Of a stretch of DNA of 64,000 nucleotides, positions 52,401 through 59,887 are shown piece by piece (position 1 is the first letter of the stretch; each line of letters begins with the position of its first letter). The DNA lies in assembly GCA_041392845.1 (NCBI GenBank), contig JAWKLG010000007.1, positions 124,001-188,000 on the forward strand, given 5' to 3'. The translations under genes were made by a program, and so were the position numbers. The notes beneath the pieces were generated by a model. That model did not search any database, had not been told where the DNA came from, and was given only the letters and a program-made list of their open reading frames with translations. The stretch comes from JAGQWW01 sp041392845 (GTDB taxonomy: Bacteria > Bacteroidota > Bacteroidia > Chitinophagales > Saprospiraceae).

Positions 52401-52516
52401 ACTTCGTTTTGCCCACTAAGGTTGGCTGTAAATCTCAGTTGAGCCTGGGTTGAAGAAATACCCAAAAAGGAGAAAAATAAGATGAAACAAAAAGAGCGGA
52501 GTAGACTTGCTTTCAT
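49445..52516 (-). CDS. Secreted protein with six CHRD domains and a T9SS sorting domain
   Basis: Start ATG at 52516 (MKASLLRSFCFILFFSFLGISSTQAQ) gives a signal peptide; the longer reading to 52570 is rejected. Six tandem CHRD domains of ~125-135 residues follow. Each begins with F/YFTANLSGxxExP, contains AGGAHLHIGxAGxNG and ends FYANIHSxxxxGGELRGQ. A fibronectin-like segment comes next (LDINWSPATDDTDLIYYWQLSS), then the T9SS type A domain (LRIFPNPVVNQVTVNW, IRIYDINGSI, PDGLYFLYMDG). CHRD was defined in chordin; its bacterial role is unclear. Ends in a heptad-derived terminator. Confidence 0.88.
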   Translation of the reverse strand: MKASLLRSFCFILFFSFLGISSTQAQLRFTANLSGQNEVFPVATLASGTVTAYLSGQKLVLEGSFSGLTDEVATNILGGAHLHIGMAGQSGPVLIPIRLDLDADRKGATIDPLKNIHTLTVAQMDFLTKRRIYVNVHSLRYTGGEIRGQLLPDAEEFYHANLFGSNENPGIMTTANGAVDLELNGDELTLSGSFSNLSSPLNTAIAGGAHIHVGLPGENGAVVFPLTPNTSPDGMNGIFVGSKNTFTLTPSQLDDLRARRFYVNIHSMNFAGGELRGQIVGHARALYRAHLSGMNAVPSQVITGGLGVFMAEIVDEETIHLFGNFNSLESEVATNIMGGLHLHRGLAGQTGPVELGITTDFAPDLRGGKVEVANNTFTVSSTQMNNFLNRSMYANIHTTSNLSGEIRGQLLLESQMYFTGLFSGTQEVTPVISDGYGTLKGELSGNSLVITGAFDQMESSFDPTIAGGSHLHIGYAGQNGGIAHNIVPTVAATLLSGRYEANDNIITLTDTEKLAMMSRQFYANIHTTGTPSGELRAQMLFEANNYYFAILSGASETPPANTPGFGALAAESTGATLRVSGAFSNLSSAFDPNIAGGSHIHTAIAGRNGAIGLTLKPELDADMLGGTFSVADNNFALSGALLSSLRDRMNYANLHSVDFPGGELRGQFLPPAAAYFTTSISSENQDPQLFTGADGGLRLELRGDRLVVTGSFDNLASDFDPNIAGGAHLHLGTVGTNGMVAVRLSPTPDADNRGGMLLASDNSFVLSPDNVDYLKRQFFYANIHSVNNPAGEPRGQVLPMINFFPTSTDINTPADDAVVMVEGMPTNTLDINWSPATDDTDLIYYWQLSSTDDFSDVIYSANAGLMSDISVDYATLDFILQNQGLAVGEMDTLYHRIVASDGSLRSPGMGKTVYMSRGSLTSSKGEENGKNWEAKTTSIEAYDLRIFPNPVVNQVTVNWESNASGNSTIRIYDINGSIRMEQNLSVYQGQNSTQFDFYNLPDGLYFLYMDGNQVQKVLKSSRP

Positions 52517-52802
52517 TTTGGAGCTATTTGATTTTGTAAAATAAACATTTATTGTAATGCATAAAAGCACTACAAGAATTTACGAAATACTTAGAAGAGC
52601 AGATTTGTGGAAATGGAATTCTCTTGGAATTCTCCTTACATGGGATTTGAAATTATCCATACGAACAGAAGCCAAATTGGTTTGGTTCATATGGAATTTT
52701 TTGGCGATAAAGGGAAGAAATCCTAAGTTATGAGTTTGACTTTGGATTTGCAATGAAGCGAGAGAAAATTAACGAAATAGTTTTGACTGGGACACAACGC
52801 AA

Positions 52803-52833
52803 AAAAGGTGTGCCCGTTACAGACACACCTTTT
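52803..52833. terminator. Terminator of rpsT, symmetrical
   Basis: AAAAGGTGTG (52803-52812) / CACACCTTTT (52824-52833) with an 11-base loop. On the minus strand the stem is followed by about six T, 26 bases after the rpsT stop. The rest of the gap to the CHRD gene (52571-52802) shows no coding, RNA-gene or repeat signal. Confidence 0.82.
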
Positions 52834-52858
52834 CAGGAAAAGGAAAAACCCAAAAGGA

Positions 52859-53113
52859 TTATCCCAATCCGTTTACATGCTTGGTAAGGCTACTCTTAAG
52901 GTTAGAAGCCTTGTTTGCATGCCAAATATTCTTCTTTGACAATTTATCTACCATGCTCAAAACCTTTACCAAGAAAGATTCAGCATCTTTCTTATCAGTC
53001 ATCTCTCTCAACTTCTGAATAGCAGTTCTGGTAGACTTCTTGTAATAACGATTTGCCGTACGTTTTTTCTCGTCCTGACGAATGCGTTTTTTTGCTGACT
53101 TATGATGTGCCAT
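52859..53113 (-). CDS. rpsT: 30S ribosomal protein S20
   Basis: Primary 16S rRNA-binding protein of the small subunit. It is 84 aa and very basic, opening MAHHKSAKKRIRQDEKKRTANRYYKK and ending in the S20 helical bundle (HANKASNLKSSLTKHVNGLG). Own promoter (-7 box at 53173-53180) and terminator, so it is probably monocistronic. Confidence 0.97.
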   Translation of the reverse strand: MAHHKSAKKRIRQDEKKRTANRYYKKSTRTAIQKLREMTDKKDAESFLVKVLSMVDKLSKKNIWHANKASNLKSSLTKHVNGLG

Positions 53114-53153
53114 GAAAAATTATTTTTACGCTTGCTTTTATATCAAATGATGG

Positions 53154-53180
53154 TCCGTTTTCAAACGGAGCGCAAATTTA
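53154..53180 (-). promoter_or_regulatory. rpsT promoter box and 5' leader hairpin
   Basis: Minus-strand TAAATTTG (53173-53180) matches the -7 consensus. Starting within a few bases of the expected transcription start, TCCGTTT / AAACGGA (53154-53169) forms a hairpin at the very 5' end of the transcript. The leader to the ATG is about 55 bases. Confidence 0.5.
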
Positions 53181-53267
53181 GACCTTTCTACATTAAATTG
53201 AAATATTATTTCAATAAAAATATCAGATTTTTTCTCTTTCAATGAAATATTTGGCTTTAAACAGCCT

Positions 53268-53468
53268 TTAGTTGGCATCTGTTTCGAAAATCTTCCCAAT
53301 TTCAGATTCTGTTTCGCGCAATTTAGTTTTGCACCACTGAATTAATTCGGCTGCTCTTTTCGATTTGGCGGCCATATCATCAATACTCACCAATTCAGCT
53401 TGCAAATCCTGAACCAGCATCTCCAGTTCTTTCATCGCTTCCACATAGTTTTTAGGTTCTTTTTTCAT
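53268..53468 (-). CDS. xseB: Exodeoxyribonuclease VII small subunit
   Basis: XseB partners XseA in exonuclease VII, which degrades single-stranded DNA. It is 66 aa: a helical hairpin with NYVEAMKELEMLVQDLQAELVSIDDMAAKSKRAAELIQWCKTKLRETESEI, matching the short XseB family. It starts ten bases after the porQ stop on the same strand, so the two are probably co-transcribed. No xseA in the window. Confidence 0.88.
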   Translation of the reverse strand: MKKEPKNYVEAMKELEMLVQDLQAELVSIDDMAAKSKRAAELIQWCKTKLRETESEIGKIFETDAN

Positions 53469-53477
53469 TAGCTTGAC

Positions 53478-54548
53478 TTAAGACTTTTTAAATTCATTGA
53501 TATTGGTAGAAATACCGATTTGATTTACACCGCCTGCCAAATGCCAAATTTCCCTTCCATAATCCAATCTGAATCGATTTATCTTTAATCCCAACCCAAA
53601 AGAAAATCCTGCAAGGCTTCTAAGATTAGGTGGTGTCAATTCTTTATGGCGAAGGTGATTATATCCTAGTCTTATTCTAAAATTCTCTTTTTTACCAAAA
53701 AGGAATTCACCATTGAAAACGAAATGCCTGAAAAATGTATCAAACCATGGATTTCCTTCTTCTGGCTGTGCGTCCCCTATGAAAAATCCGGGTTCCTCTG
53801 CGTTTGGATCATCGTATAAAATATTGAAGCGGTGCAAATGGTGATAGATGATTGAGAATCTAAATGGAAGGTGTTTCAACTTTTTAGAAAAACCAATTTG
53901 CACATCGTAAGGCAATTTGCTCAGAGGTTCATCATTATAAGGAGTCAACTGGCTTCCTATATTTTTAAAAACCAAACTGATATTGGTTCTACTGGCTGTG
54001 TCGTGAAACATGGCAGCGACATCACCGGCCAATCCTACTGAATTATAAACTTCCATACTGGAACCGATAAACTTAAGATTGGCACCAATGGTCAATCGCT
54101 CATAGACCTGATGAGAGGCTCCCACCGCGATGGCATATTCTCCTGCTGAAAATTCCCCTTGCAGGTTACCATTTACATCGTTGTAATCAAAACTGCCGTA
54201 ATCTATGTATTTGATGCCACCATGAAGTGTGGTTTTCCATTTTTCAATGTGCTGCCCATATCCAAAATAGCCATGCTGGATACCATCGAAGAAAAAGCTA
54301 TGTTGAAATGTAAGCGCTCCTGAAACTTCCGGATTTAAGGAAGCGGGATTGTCAAATGCGAGGCTGACATCATCGTCGCGAACGGTAATCAGGTTACCAC
54401 CCAATCCTGAAATTCTGGCGGAAGAAGACAGTCGCATAAAATTGTAAACTTCTCTGCCTCCAATTTGGGCATCCAAACCTGAGTACATTCCCAGAAAAGC
54501 CAGAATTAAAAAAAAGGCCAATCGCCTTTGGGTGTTCATTTGCTGCAT
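53478..54548 (-). CDS. porQ: Type IX secretion system protein PorQ
   Basis: Outer-membrane beta-barrel of the PorV/PorP-like superfamily, associated with T9SS cargo processing and attachment. After a signal peptide (about 1-27, GLDAQ) comes the PorQ signature GGREVYNFMRLSSSARISGLGG, then VRDDDVSLAFDNPASLNPE and alternating barrel strands to the end (FRLDYGREIWHLAGGVNQIGIS). Its 356 aa are normal. It supports the reading of the five sorting-domain proteins in the window as T9SS cargos. The ATG at 54548 or the one at 54539 could be used. Confidence 0.9.
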   Translation of the reverse strand: MQQMNTQRRLAFFLILAFLGMYSGLDAQIGGREVYNFMRLSSSARISGLGGNLITVRDDDVSLAFDNPASLNPEVSGALTFQHSFFFDGIQHGYFGYGQHIEKWKTTLHGGIKYIDYGSFDYNDVNGNLQGEFSAGEYAIAVGASHQVYERLTIGANLKFIGSSMEVYNSVGLAGDVAAMFHDTASRTNISLVFKNIGSQLTPYNDEPLSKLPYDVQIGFSKKLKHLPFRFSIIYHHLHRFNILYDDPNAEEPGFFIGDAQPEEGNPWFDTFFRHFVFNGEFLFGKKENFRIRLGYNHLRHKELTPPNLRSLAGFSFGLGLKINRFRLDYGREIWHLAGGVNQIGISTNINEFKKS

Positions 54549-54562
54549 GCGCTTTATTTTAT

Positions 54563-55180
54563 TTATAAGTTTTCATCTTCTTTTGAATCTTTCTCCCATG
54601 TTGTACGGCAAATTCCCTTGTCACACATCATTTTTCGAACCAAAACACCTGATTCATCATAGAGTTCCAATTCGCCATGTTCATGATCGCCTTCAAGGTA
54701 GGAACCTTTGGCTTTTAAATTGCCGTTTTCATAATATTCGATGAAGGGTCCGTTTTCCTGATTGGCTTCGAACTGGACAATTTCTTTTAATTGGCCATTT
54801 TCATAGTAAGCCTTCCAGGGACCTGTCATTTTATTATTTTCATAAACGCCTTCCAATTTTAAATTGCCGTCTTCATGAAAAGACTTAAAAGGTCCTTCAA
54901 ATTGTCCCTTAACATAATGTTCTTCCACCTGGTGTTTACCATTTGCAAAATAGATGACACGAAGTCCATCGAGGGTATCATTTGAATAATTGGCTTCTTC
55001 CAGGAGATTCCCTTGGTCATCAAATTTTTTATAAACACCTTCTTTTGCAAAATCAACTTTGCGGCGGGTATATTGCTCGGCAATTGTACCGTTTTCGTGT
55101 TTCACCTCTACCGTTTCATATTCATCAGAGCAAGACAAGAAACCTAAAATGAATAGGAATACAATTATTTTGAACTTCAT
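54563..55180 (-). CDS. YwqK-type lipoprotein with MORN-variant repeats
   Basis: Start ATG at 55180 (MKFKIIVFLFILGFLSCSDE) gives a lipoprotein signal with the lipobox cysteine at residue 17. The in-frame extension to 55357 overlaps the divergent DUF3667 gene and is rejected. The body has about six repeats of ~23 residues (GPFKSFHEDGNLKLEGVYEN, GPWKAYYENGQLKEIVQFEA, GPFIEYYENGNLKAKGSYLE) of the MORN_2/YwqK type. Some databases call this family 'toxin-antitoxin YwqK antitoxin', but no toxin gene adjoins it. Predicted periplasmic or surface lipoprotein of unknown role. 14 bases upstream of porQ on the same strand. Confidence 0.82.
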   Translation of the reverse strand: MKFKIIVFLFILGFLSCSDEYETVEVKHENGTIAEQYTRRKVDFAKEGVYKKFDDQGNLLEEANYSNDTLDGLRVIYFANGKHQVEEHYVKGQFEGPFKSFHEDGNLKLEGVYENNKMTGPWKAYYENGQLKEIVQFEANQENGPFIEYYENGNLKAKGSYLEGDHEHGELELYDESGVLVRKMMCDKGICRTTWEKDSKEDENL

Positions 55181-55309
55181 CTTGTAGAATTTTTCAAAAA
55201 ACGTAAGATATTCAACTGTATTTTTACCTGACGCAAACTTAAGGAATCGCTTAAAGACCTTTGGTATTTTTTTAAAAAGTGATTTCAAAAGAACAAAACC
55301 AAGCCTACA

Positions 55310-56368
55310 ATGGAGGAGAACCAACAGGAAGAAAAACTTTGTCTCAATTGCAATCATCCTTTGAATGCTGAGGACAAGTTTTGCCCCAATTGTGCCCAGA
55401 AGGTTACGGATGGGAAGATAAGCGTCAGGGAATTCGTACTGGAACTTTTGGACGCCATTTACAGCCTGGACTCCCGATTTTGGAGGACTTTGAGAGATAT
55501 ATGGATCCCTGGTAAACTAAGTCTGGAATATTTCAAAGGCAAGCATCGGACTTATATGCATCCATTGCGCTTTTTTATCCTCACTGCCATCGTACATTTT
55601 GCCATTATTTCATACCGAACATCGGACTGGGTAACCGTTAGTCTTCAGGAAGGACCTGATTTTATAAAAAGAGAACAAGCCGAAAGGAAATTCATCACCA
55701 GGATTGATAGCATAGGCAAGGAGGTTGTGACAAATTATCCTGAAAATAAGGAAGTAGAGGAAGCAATCGATACACTGATTGCCCAGTCAGGAAACACCAT
55801 CGATACTTTTTTAAATGCCAGTGAAATCATTTTTGGCACCATCACCAATTCCAAAGGAGAGGAAGTAAAAGTCCCATTTTTAGAATATTATAAATATACG
55901 GCGGAAGAATTGGCTGAAAAATATGATGTAAATTCATTTTACGGAAAGTTGATTTTAAAACAACAGCTTCGAGCAGCCAACCATCCGGATGGGATTTACC
56001 GCTCCATACTTGCCAATTTTATATGGATGATACTAATCATGATGCCGGCGCTTGCATTGGTTTTAAAACTTTTATACCTCAGAGCCAAACGGTATTATGT
56101 TGAGCATTTGGTATTCTCTTTTAACTTCCATTCGTTTTCATTTTTAGTTACTTCACCATTTTATCTGTTTCTTCCTTCTTCCCAACTGGCTACTCTGGCC
56201 TTGCCTTTCCTTGCAATATTGATCTATCTCTTTTTATCCATGAGGGAGTTTTACAAGCAGGGCTTTTTTAAAACATTATTAAAGTGGTTTTTCCTGTTAA
56301 ATGGATATTGGATTATTTTCTTTTTCTTTTTTATAGGATCTTTTGTACTCAGTTTTTTTATACAATAA
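55310..56368 (+). CDS. DUF3667 membrane protein with N-terminal zinc ribbon
   Basis: 352 aa. A zinc-ribbon-like motif CLNCNHPLNAEDKFCPNC (residues 11-28) leads into the DUF3667 core (SVREFVLELLDAIYSLDSRFWRTLRDIWIPGKLSLEYFKGKHRTYMHPLRFFILTA). A soluble helical insertion (about 115-220) and four C-terminal membrane helices (230-350) complete it. Function unknown. ATG start at 55310. The divergent YwqK-like lipoprotein lies 129 bases away. It ends beside the TonB-receptor terminator. Confidence 0.85.
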   Translation: MEENQQEEKLCLNCNHPLNAEDKFCPNCAQKVTDGKISVREFVLELLDAIYSLDSRFWRTLRDIWIPGKLSLEYFKGKHRTYMHPLRFFILTAIVHFAIISYRTSDWVTVSLQEGPDFIKREQAERKFITRIDSIGKEVVTNYPENKEVEEAIDTLIAQSGNTIDTFLNASEIIFGTITNSKGEEVKVPFLEYYKYTAEELAEKYDVNSFYGKLILKQQLRAANHPDGIYRSILANFIWMILIMMPALALVLKLLYLRAKRYYVEHLVFSFNFHSFSFLVTSPFYLFLPSSQLATLALPFLAILIYLFLSMREFYKQGFFKTLLKWFFLLNGYWIIFFFFFIGSFVLSFFIQ

Positions 56369-56406
56369 AAAAAGTGTTGCACCCTTTCAATCAAAGGGCA
56401 CAACAC
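56367..56406 (-). terminator. Intrinsic terminator of the TonB-dependent receptor gene
   Basis: Minus-strand arms GTGTTGTGCCCTTT / AAAGGGTGCAACAC (12 of 14 pairs, 5-base loop) followed by seven T (56367-56373). It overlaps the stop of the convergent DUF3667 gene by two bases. Confidence 0.82.
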
Positions 56407-56429
56407 CTTAATTTATTAGTAAACCAAAA

Positions 56430-58904
56430 TTACTTTTTTCCTATCGCAGGTAGATTGATTAACACCTCCAGCGTATAAAGACCTCTGGTTGGCGCAGTTG
56501 CTGTAAACTCTCGGAGTTCCTGATTGAAGGCATTGGTTGCCGCTGCAGAAACCGTAAAAATATCGTTGATATGGTAACCAAGACTTAAATCCATGGTAAA
56601 GAAACCTCCCAAGGGACCGTAATTGAAAGCATCTGCACTTCTGGCATTTTCAATAATTGGAACCCCTCTCCACACTTTATCCGGATAAGATTTGGAAGCA
56701 ATCTGGAAGCTTGAGAAGTAATCATAGGCCTGCACCCATCTTCCAAAGGCTGAGCCAAACCATTTTGGACTGCTGTAATTGATTCCAATTCCTCCTTTGT
56801 GCGTTGGAGCATTGACCAAAACATCCAGAAAGTCCACTATCCCATCATTATTAAAATCATTCTCTTCATTGTCTTCAACGGAATAGTCGAAGTAGGAATA
56901 ATTCAAAAAAGCACTCAACTTTGGCGTAAAATAATAGGTCAATCCTAAATCCAAACCATAAGTATTTACCCGACCAAAATTGACATAGGTAGCTACCAGA
57001 CCATTGTACACTCCAAAGGCATCCTGAACTTCAGAAATCGGAGTATTTCCTCTCTGAGTTGTTACTCCTACTACTGTTACAGGACTCAGGAAATCTTTTG
57101 AAATATTGAAGTAGGCGTTTCCGTCAAGGAACAATTTATTTTTTACTACCTGGCCACGATAACCCAATTCGATGGTTTGAATTTTTTCAACTTTTTGTTT
57201 TTCAACCATGCTTCCGTCCGTTAAAGTAAACCCTTCAGCATTTCCAAGGATCAAGCCTCCAAAAAGATTACCAAACATATTGAGGATCGTTGGTGAAGCG
57301 ATTCCCTGACCATAAGTTAGTCTCCAGGTTCCTGAATTTGCTATTTTCAATAAGCCAAATTTTGGAACAAAGTTGAAATCATAAATCTCATGATAATCTG
57401 CTCGTCCGGCAGCCAGCGCTCTCCAACCACCCCCAAAGTCATAGGTTAAATGCGCATATCCCCCAAACTGGGCAATGTCAATTGAACCACCATCATCCAA
57501 CAAGTAGGTTCCTTTACTATTTGCCATATCCAACTGATATTGCGCCCCTACTATCAGGTTTAAACCTCCGAAAGTATTATTGTACTGAGCTTCTGCATTG
57601 ACTCTCTTTGAATCGTCCACAAACAAAGCACCGCTTGAATAAGAATATCCACCAGCCGCTTCTGCAGGTGACAATCCGGAATCGATGCCGGCATAATACC
57701 TTTTCGTTCTTTCATCAATTGCATAAGTACTATCTGTGCGACTCGTTGTATAATATGCCTGGGCGAACCAGTTTTCACCGGAAAAGCGCAACTGGTAGAA
57801 ATTCATTTTCCAGTCTTTGATTTGATTTCTACCTACGTTGGTAGCAGACAGATAATTGCTATTGCTGTAACCGGTGTTAAAAATGATATCCAGTTTGTCT
57901 GTAGGCGAATAATACAATGCGGCTTCACCTCTCAGGAAATCAATGCCCGGATCCAATTGAAATTCTTCATAACCTTCTTTAATTCCGTCGCGAATTGGGT
58001 TTCCTAAAGAATCAAATGCTCCAACTCTGTCGATATAAACAGAATCTGCCCAGTCAAATTCAGTACCGGTCATGTATTCGCCGGATATCTTGAAGGCGAA
58101 TTTGTCATTCAATACCTGAGCATGGCGCAATCTTCCGGAGAAATAACTGTTGCCATCTCCGGTAATGCCAGGATTAATAGCAATCGTAGTTCCGGCTGAA
58201 GTCCTTGGATCTTTTGTAATGGTGTTCATTAGTCCATTGTGCGCATTGGGGCCATACAAAGTCGCATTTGGCCCAAGGATAATCTCTACCCTTTCTATAT
58301 CTTCTTTGATGGTAGTTGCAAGTGGCCCCATTGGCAGACCGGTTGCAATTAGGTTTGAAAAACGCCCGTCAATTACCTGCAGGTTTTTACTATTAAAATT
58401 GGAATTAAATCCCCGGATATTGAACGCGGGTGTGGCCAATCCTGCACGGAAGTAATCGATTCCTTTTTGCTTTGCGATCAGCTCACCGGGATTTCCGGCA
58501 TACTCTCTAATTTGCCTGGCAAATATGGTCTCAATGGTAGCAGGGCTTTCCGTCAGTTTTTCCGGCTTTTTGGAGCCGGAAATTACTACTACATCCAAAT
58601 CGGTACCTTCCGCCAAATTGAAATCAAGGTTCACTGCCTTACCTGCAAGAACAGAAACCTTCGCTTCCTGTTTTGCATAGCCTGTATAAGTTACGACCAC
58701 AGAATAAGTACCTTCAGGAAGACTGATACTATACTTACCATCCTCTTGTGTTACTGTTCCTGTACCGGTTTCATTGACATATACATTGGCACCAAAAAGA
58801 GGTTCATTGTCCGAATCTGTAATCACTCCAACCACAGTTCCGTTTTGTGCAGTTGCAAAACTCAGGCAACCGACTAAAAACATCCAGGTAAATATTCCCT
58901 TCAT
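56430..58904 (-). CDS. TonB-dependent outer-membrane receptor with carboxypeptidase-regulatory-like domain
   Basis: 824 aa. After a signal peptide (1-19) comes a CarboxypepD_reg-like domain (GVITDSDNEPLFGANVYVNETGTGT, about 25-100). The plug follows (ESPATIETIFARQIREYAGNPGELIAKQKGID, IRGFNSNFNSKNLQVIDG, IERVEIILGPNATLYGPNAHNGLMNTITK), then a ~22-strand barrel ending ATNAFNQELREFTATAPTRGLYTLEVLINL. It imports a large or scarce solute using TonB energy. No SusD partner gene is adjacent, so it is probably not a SusC glycan receptor. A SteGSKKPEKL-like linker replaces the usual TonB box. Ligand unknown. Confidence 0.9.
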   Translation of the reverse strand: MKGIFTWMFLVGCLSFATAQNGTVVGVITDSDNEPLFGANVYVNETGTGTVTQEDGKYSISLPEGTYSVVVTYTGYAKQEAKVSVLAGKAVNLDFNLAEGTDLDVVVISGSKKPEKLTESPATIETIFARQIREYAGNPGELIAKQKGIDYFRAGLATPAFNIRGFNSNFNSKNLQVIDGRFSNLIATGLPMGPLATTIKEDIERVEIILGPNATLYGPNAHNGLMNTITKDPRTSAGTTIAINPGITGDGNSYFSGRLRHAQVLNDKFAFKISGEYMTGTEFDWADSVYIDRVGAFDSLGNPIRDGIKEGYEEFQLDPGIDFLRGEAALYYSPTDKLDIIFNTGYSNSNYLSATNVGRNQIKDWKMNFYQLRFSGENWFAQAYYTTSRTDSTYAIDERTKRYYAGIDSGLSPAEAAGGYSYSSGALFVDDSKRVNAEAQYNNTFGGLNLIVGAQYQLDMANSKGTYLLDDGGSIDIAQFGGYAHLTYDFGGGWRALAAGRADYHEIYDFNFVPKFGLLKIANSGTWRLTYGQGIASPTILNMFGNLFGGLILGNAEGFTLTDGSMVEKQKVEKIQTIELGYRGQVVKNKLFLDGNAYFNISKDFLSPVTVVGVTTQRGNTPISEVQDAFGVYNGLVATYVNFGRVNTYGLDLGLTYYFTPKLSAFLNYSYFDYSVEDNEENDFNNDGIVDFLDVLVNAPTHKGGIGINYSSPKWFGSAFGRWVQAYDYFSSFQIASKSYPDKVWRGVPIIENARSADAFNYGPLGGFFTMDLSLGYHINDIFTVSAAATNAFNQELREFTATAPTRGLYTLEVLINLPAIGKK

Positions 58905-59242
58905 ATTTCTAAAGATTTGATTTTAAAAAAAGGTTTGATTTTAGGCTTAAAAAGCAGATATCATTCTGCCGCTTATCCGTTTGACAAAAATTAATTCTGC
59001 GGAACTAAGGTAATTTGAGCGGGTCTCATTTTGTAAGCAAGGAATAAATCCGAAACAGTGGACTAAGCATAATTTATAATGACAGATAAATTGGTATTCA
59101 CCTGATTATTAGCGATTTACAGTTCAAAAAAATAACAGGTAGACTTTAATCATAAATCAATTGAAATATTATTCTTCAATCCACTATCATTGCAAACGAT
59201 TATTCCACATTTTTTTTAAAAAAAAGAAGTTTCAAACCAAAA
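58905..59242. other. Divergent intergenic region
   Basis: 338 AT-rich bases between the TonB receptor and the HEAT-like gene. It should contain both promoters, but no exact TAnnTTTG box on either strand, no tRNA and no repeat array was found. Confidence 0.4.
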
Positions 59243-59767
59243 ATGGACATCGTTGAAAAATTATTGGCCAGGCATGATAAAGCCACTGCAATTGAAATTG
59301 CTCAACAGGCAGTTTCCAATCCTGAAGACTTCAAGACTTTGATGAACTGTGTATTATCGGATGATAAATTATTGGTTCAAAGAGGAAGCTGGGCTATGCG
59401 ATGGACATTTGAAAAGAACCCTGACTTATTTCAAGAATATTGGAAACCTCTCATAGAAAAACTAAACCACCCCCTTCATGATGCTTTTCCCAGGAATGTT
59501 TTAAAAATGGCTGGTGAAATGGGAACCATTCCTGAAGCTATCAAAGACGAATTGGCAGATAAATGTTTTGAATTTTTGGGAAGCAGGAAACAACCGGTTG
59601 CAATACGTGTCTTCGCGATGGACATTCTTGAAAAGATCTGTAGTGAATATCCTGAGTTGGATAACGAGTTGGCAATGATTATTGAAGAATTCATGCCTCA
59701 TGAAAGTGCAGGGTTTAAATCCAAAGGCAAAAAGGTGCTGGATGCCATAAAAAAACGACAGCTCTAA
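59243..59767 (+). CDS. Small HEAT-like helical-repeat protein
   Basis: 174 aa, cytoplasmic, all helical. Successive helix pairs (DFKTLMNCVLSDDKLLVQRGSWAMRWTFEKNPDLF, HDAFPRNVLKMAGEMGTIPEAIKDELADKCFEFL, PVAIRVFAMDILEKICSEYPELDNELAMIIEEFM) are spaced like HEAT repeats. The end (ESAGFKSKGKKVLDAIKKRQL) is basic. Probably a protein-binding scaffold; partner unknown. ATG start. 120 bases upstream of the FG-GAP lipoprotein gene. Confidence 0.75.
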   Translation: MDIVEKLLARHDKATAIEIAQQAVSNPEDFKTLMNCVLSDDKLLVQRGSWAMRWTFEKNPDLFQEYWKPLIEKLNHPLHDAFPRNVLKMAGEMGTIPEAIKDELADKCFEFLGSRKQPVAIRVFAMDILEKICSEYPELDNELAMIIEEFMPHESAGFKSKGKKVLDAIKKRQL

Positions 59768-59887
59768 ATGTTAATACGTCCTTTCAATTACAAACCTGTT
59801 ATTGAATTTTAAATTTTAATCTTCCTTTAAGTGACTTTTTGAGGTATTGTAATTATGGCCGAGTTTGACCAATTAACCCGACCTCTG

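Noticed and set aside
54563..55180. Toxin-antitoxin locus, suggested by the YwqK 'antitoxin' family name
   Set aside because: No toxin gene adjoins it, and the protein is a lipoprotein with MORN-like repeats.
55181..55357. 59-residue extension of the YwqK-like lipoprotein
   Set aside because: It overlaps the divergent gene, lacks coding character and hides a good lipoprotein signal at 55180.
56430..58904. SusC/SusD polysaccharide utilisation locus
   Set aside because: There is no SusD-like lipoprotein or glycoside hydrolase beside the receptor.
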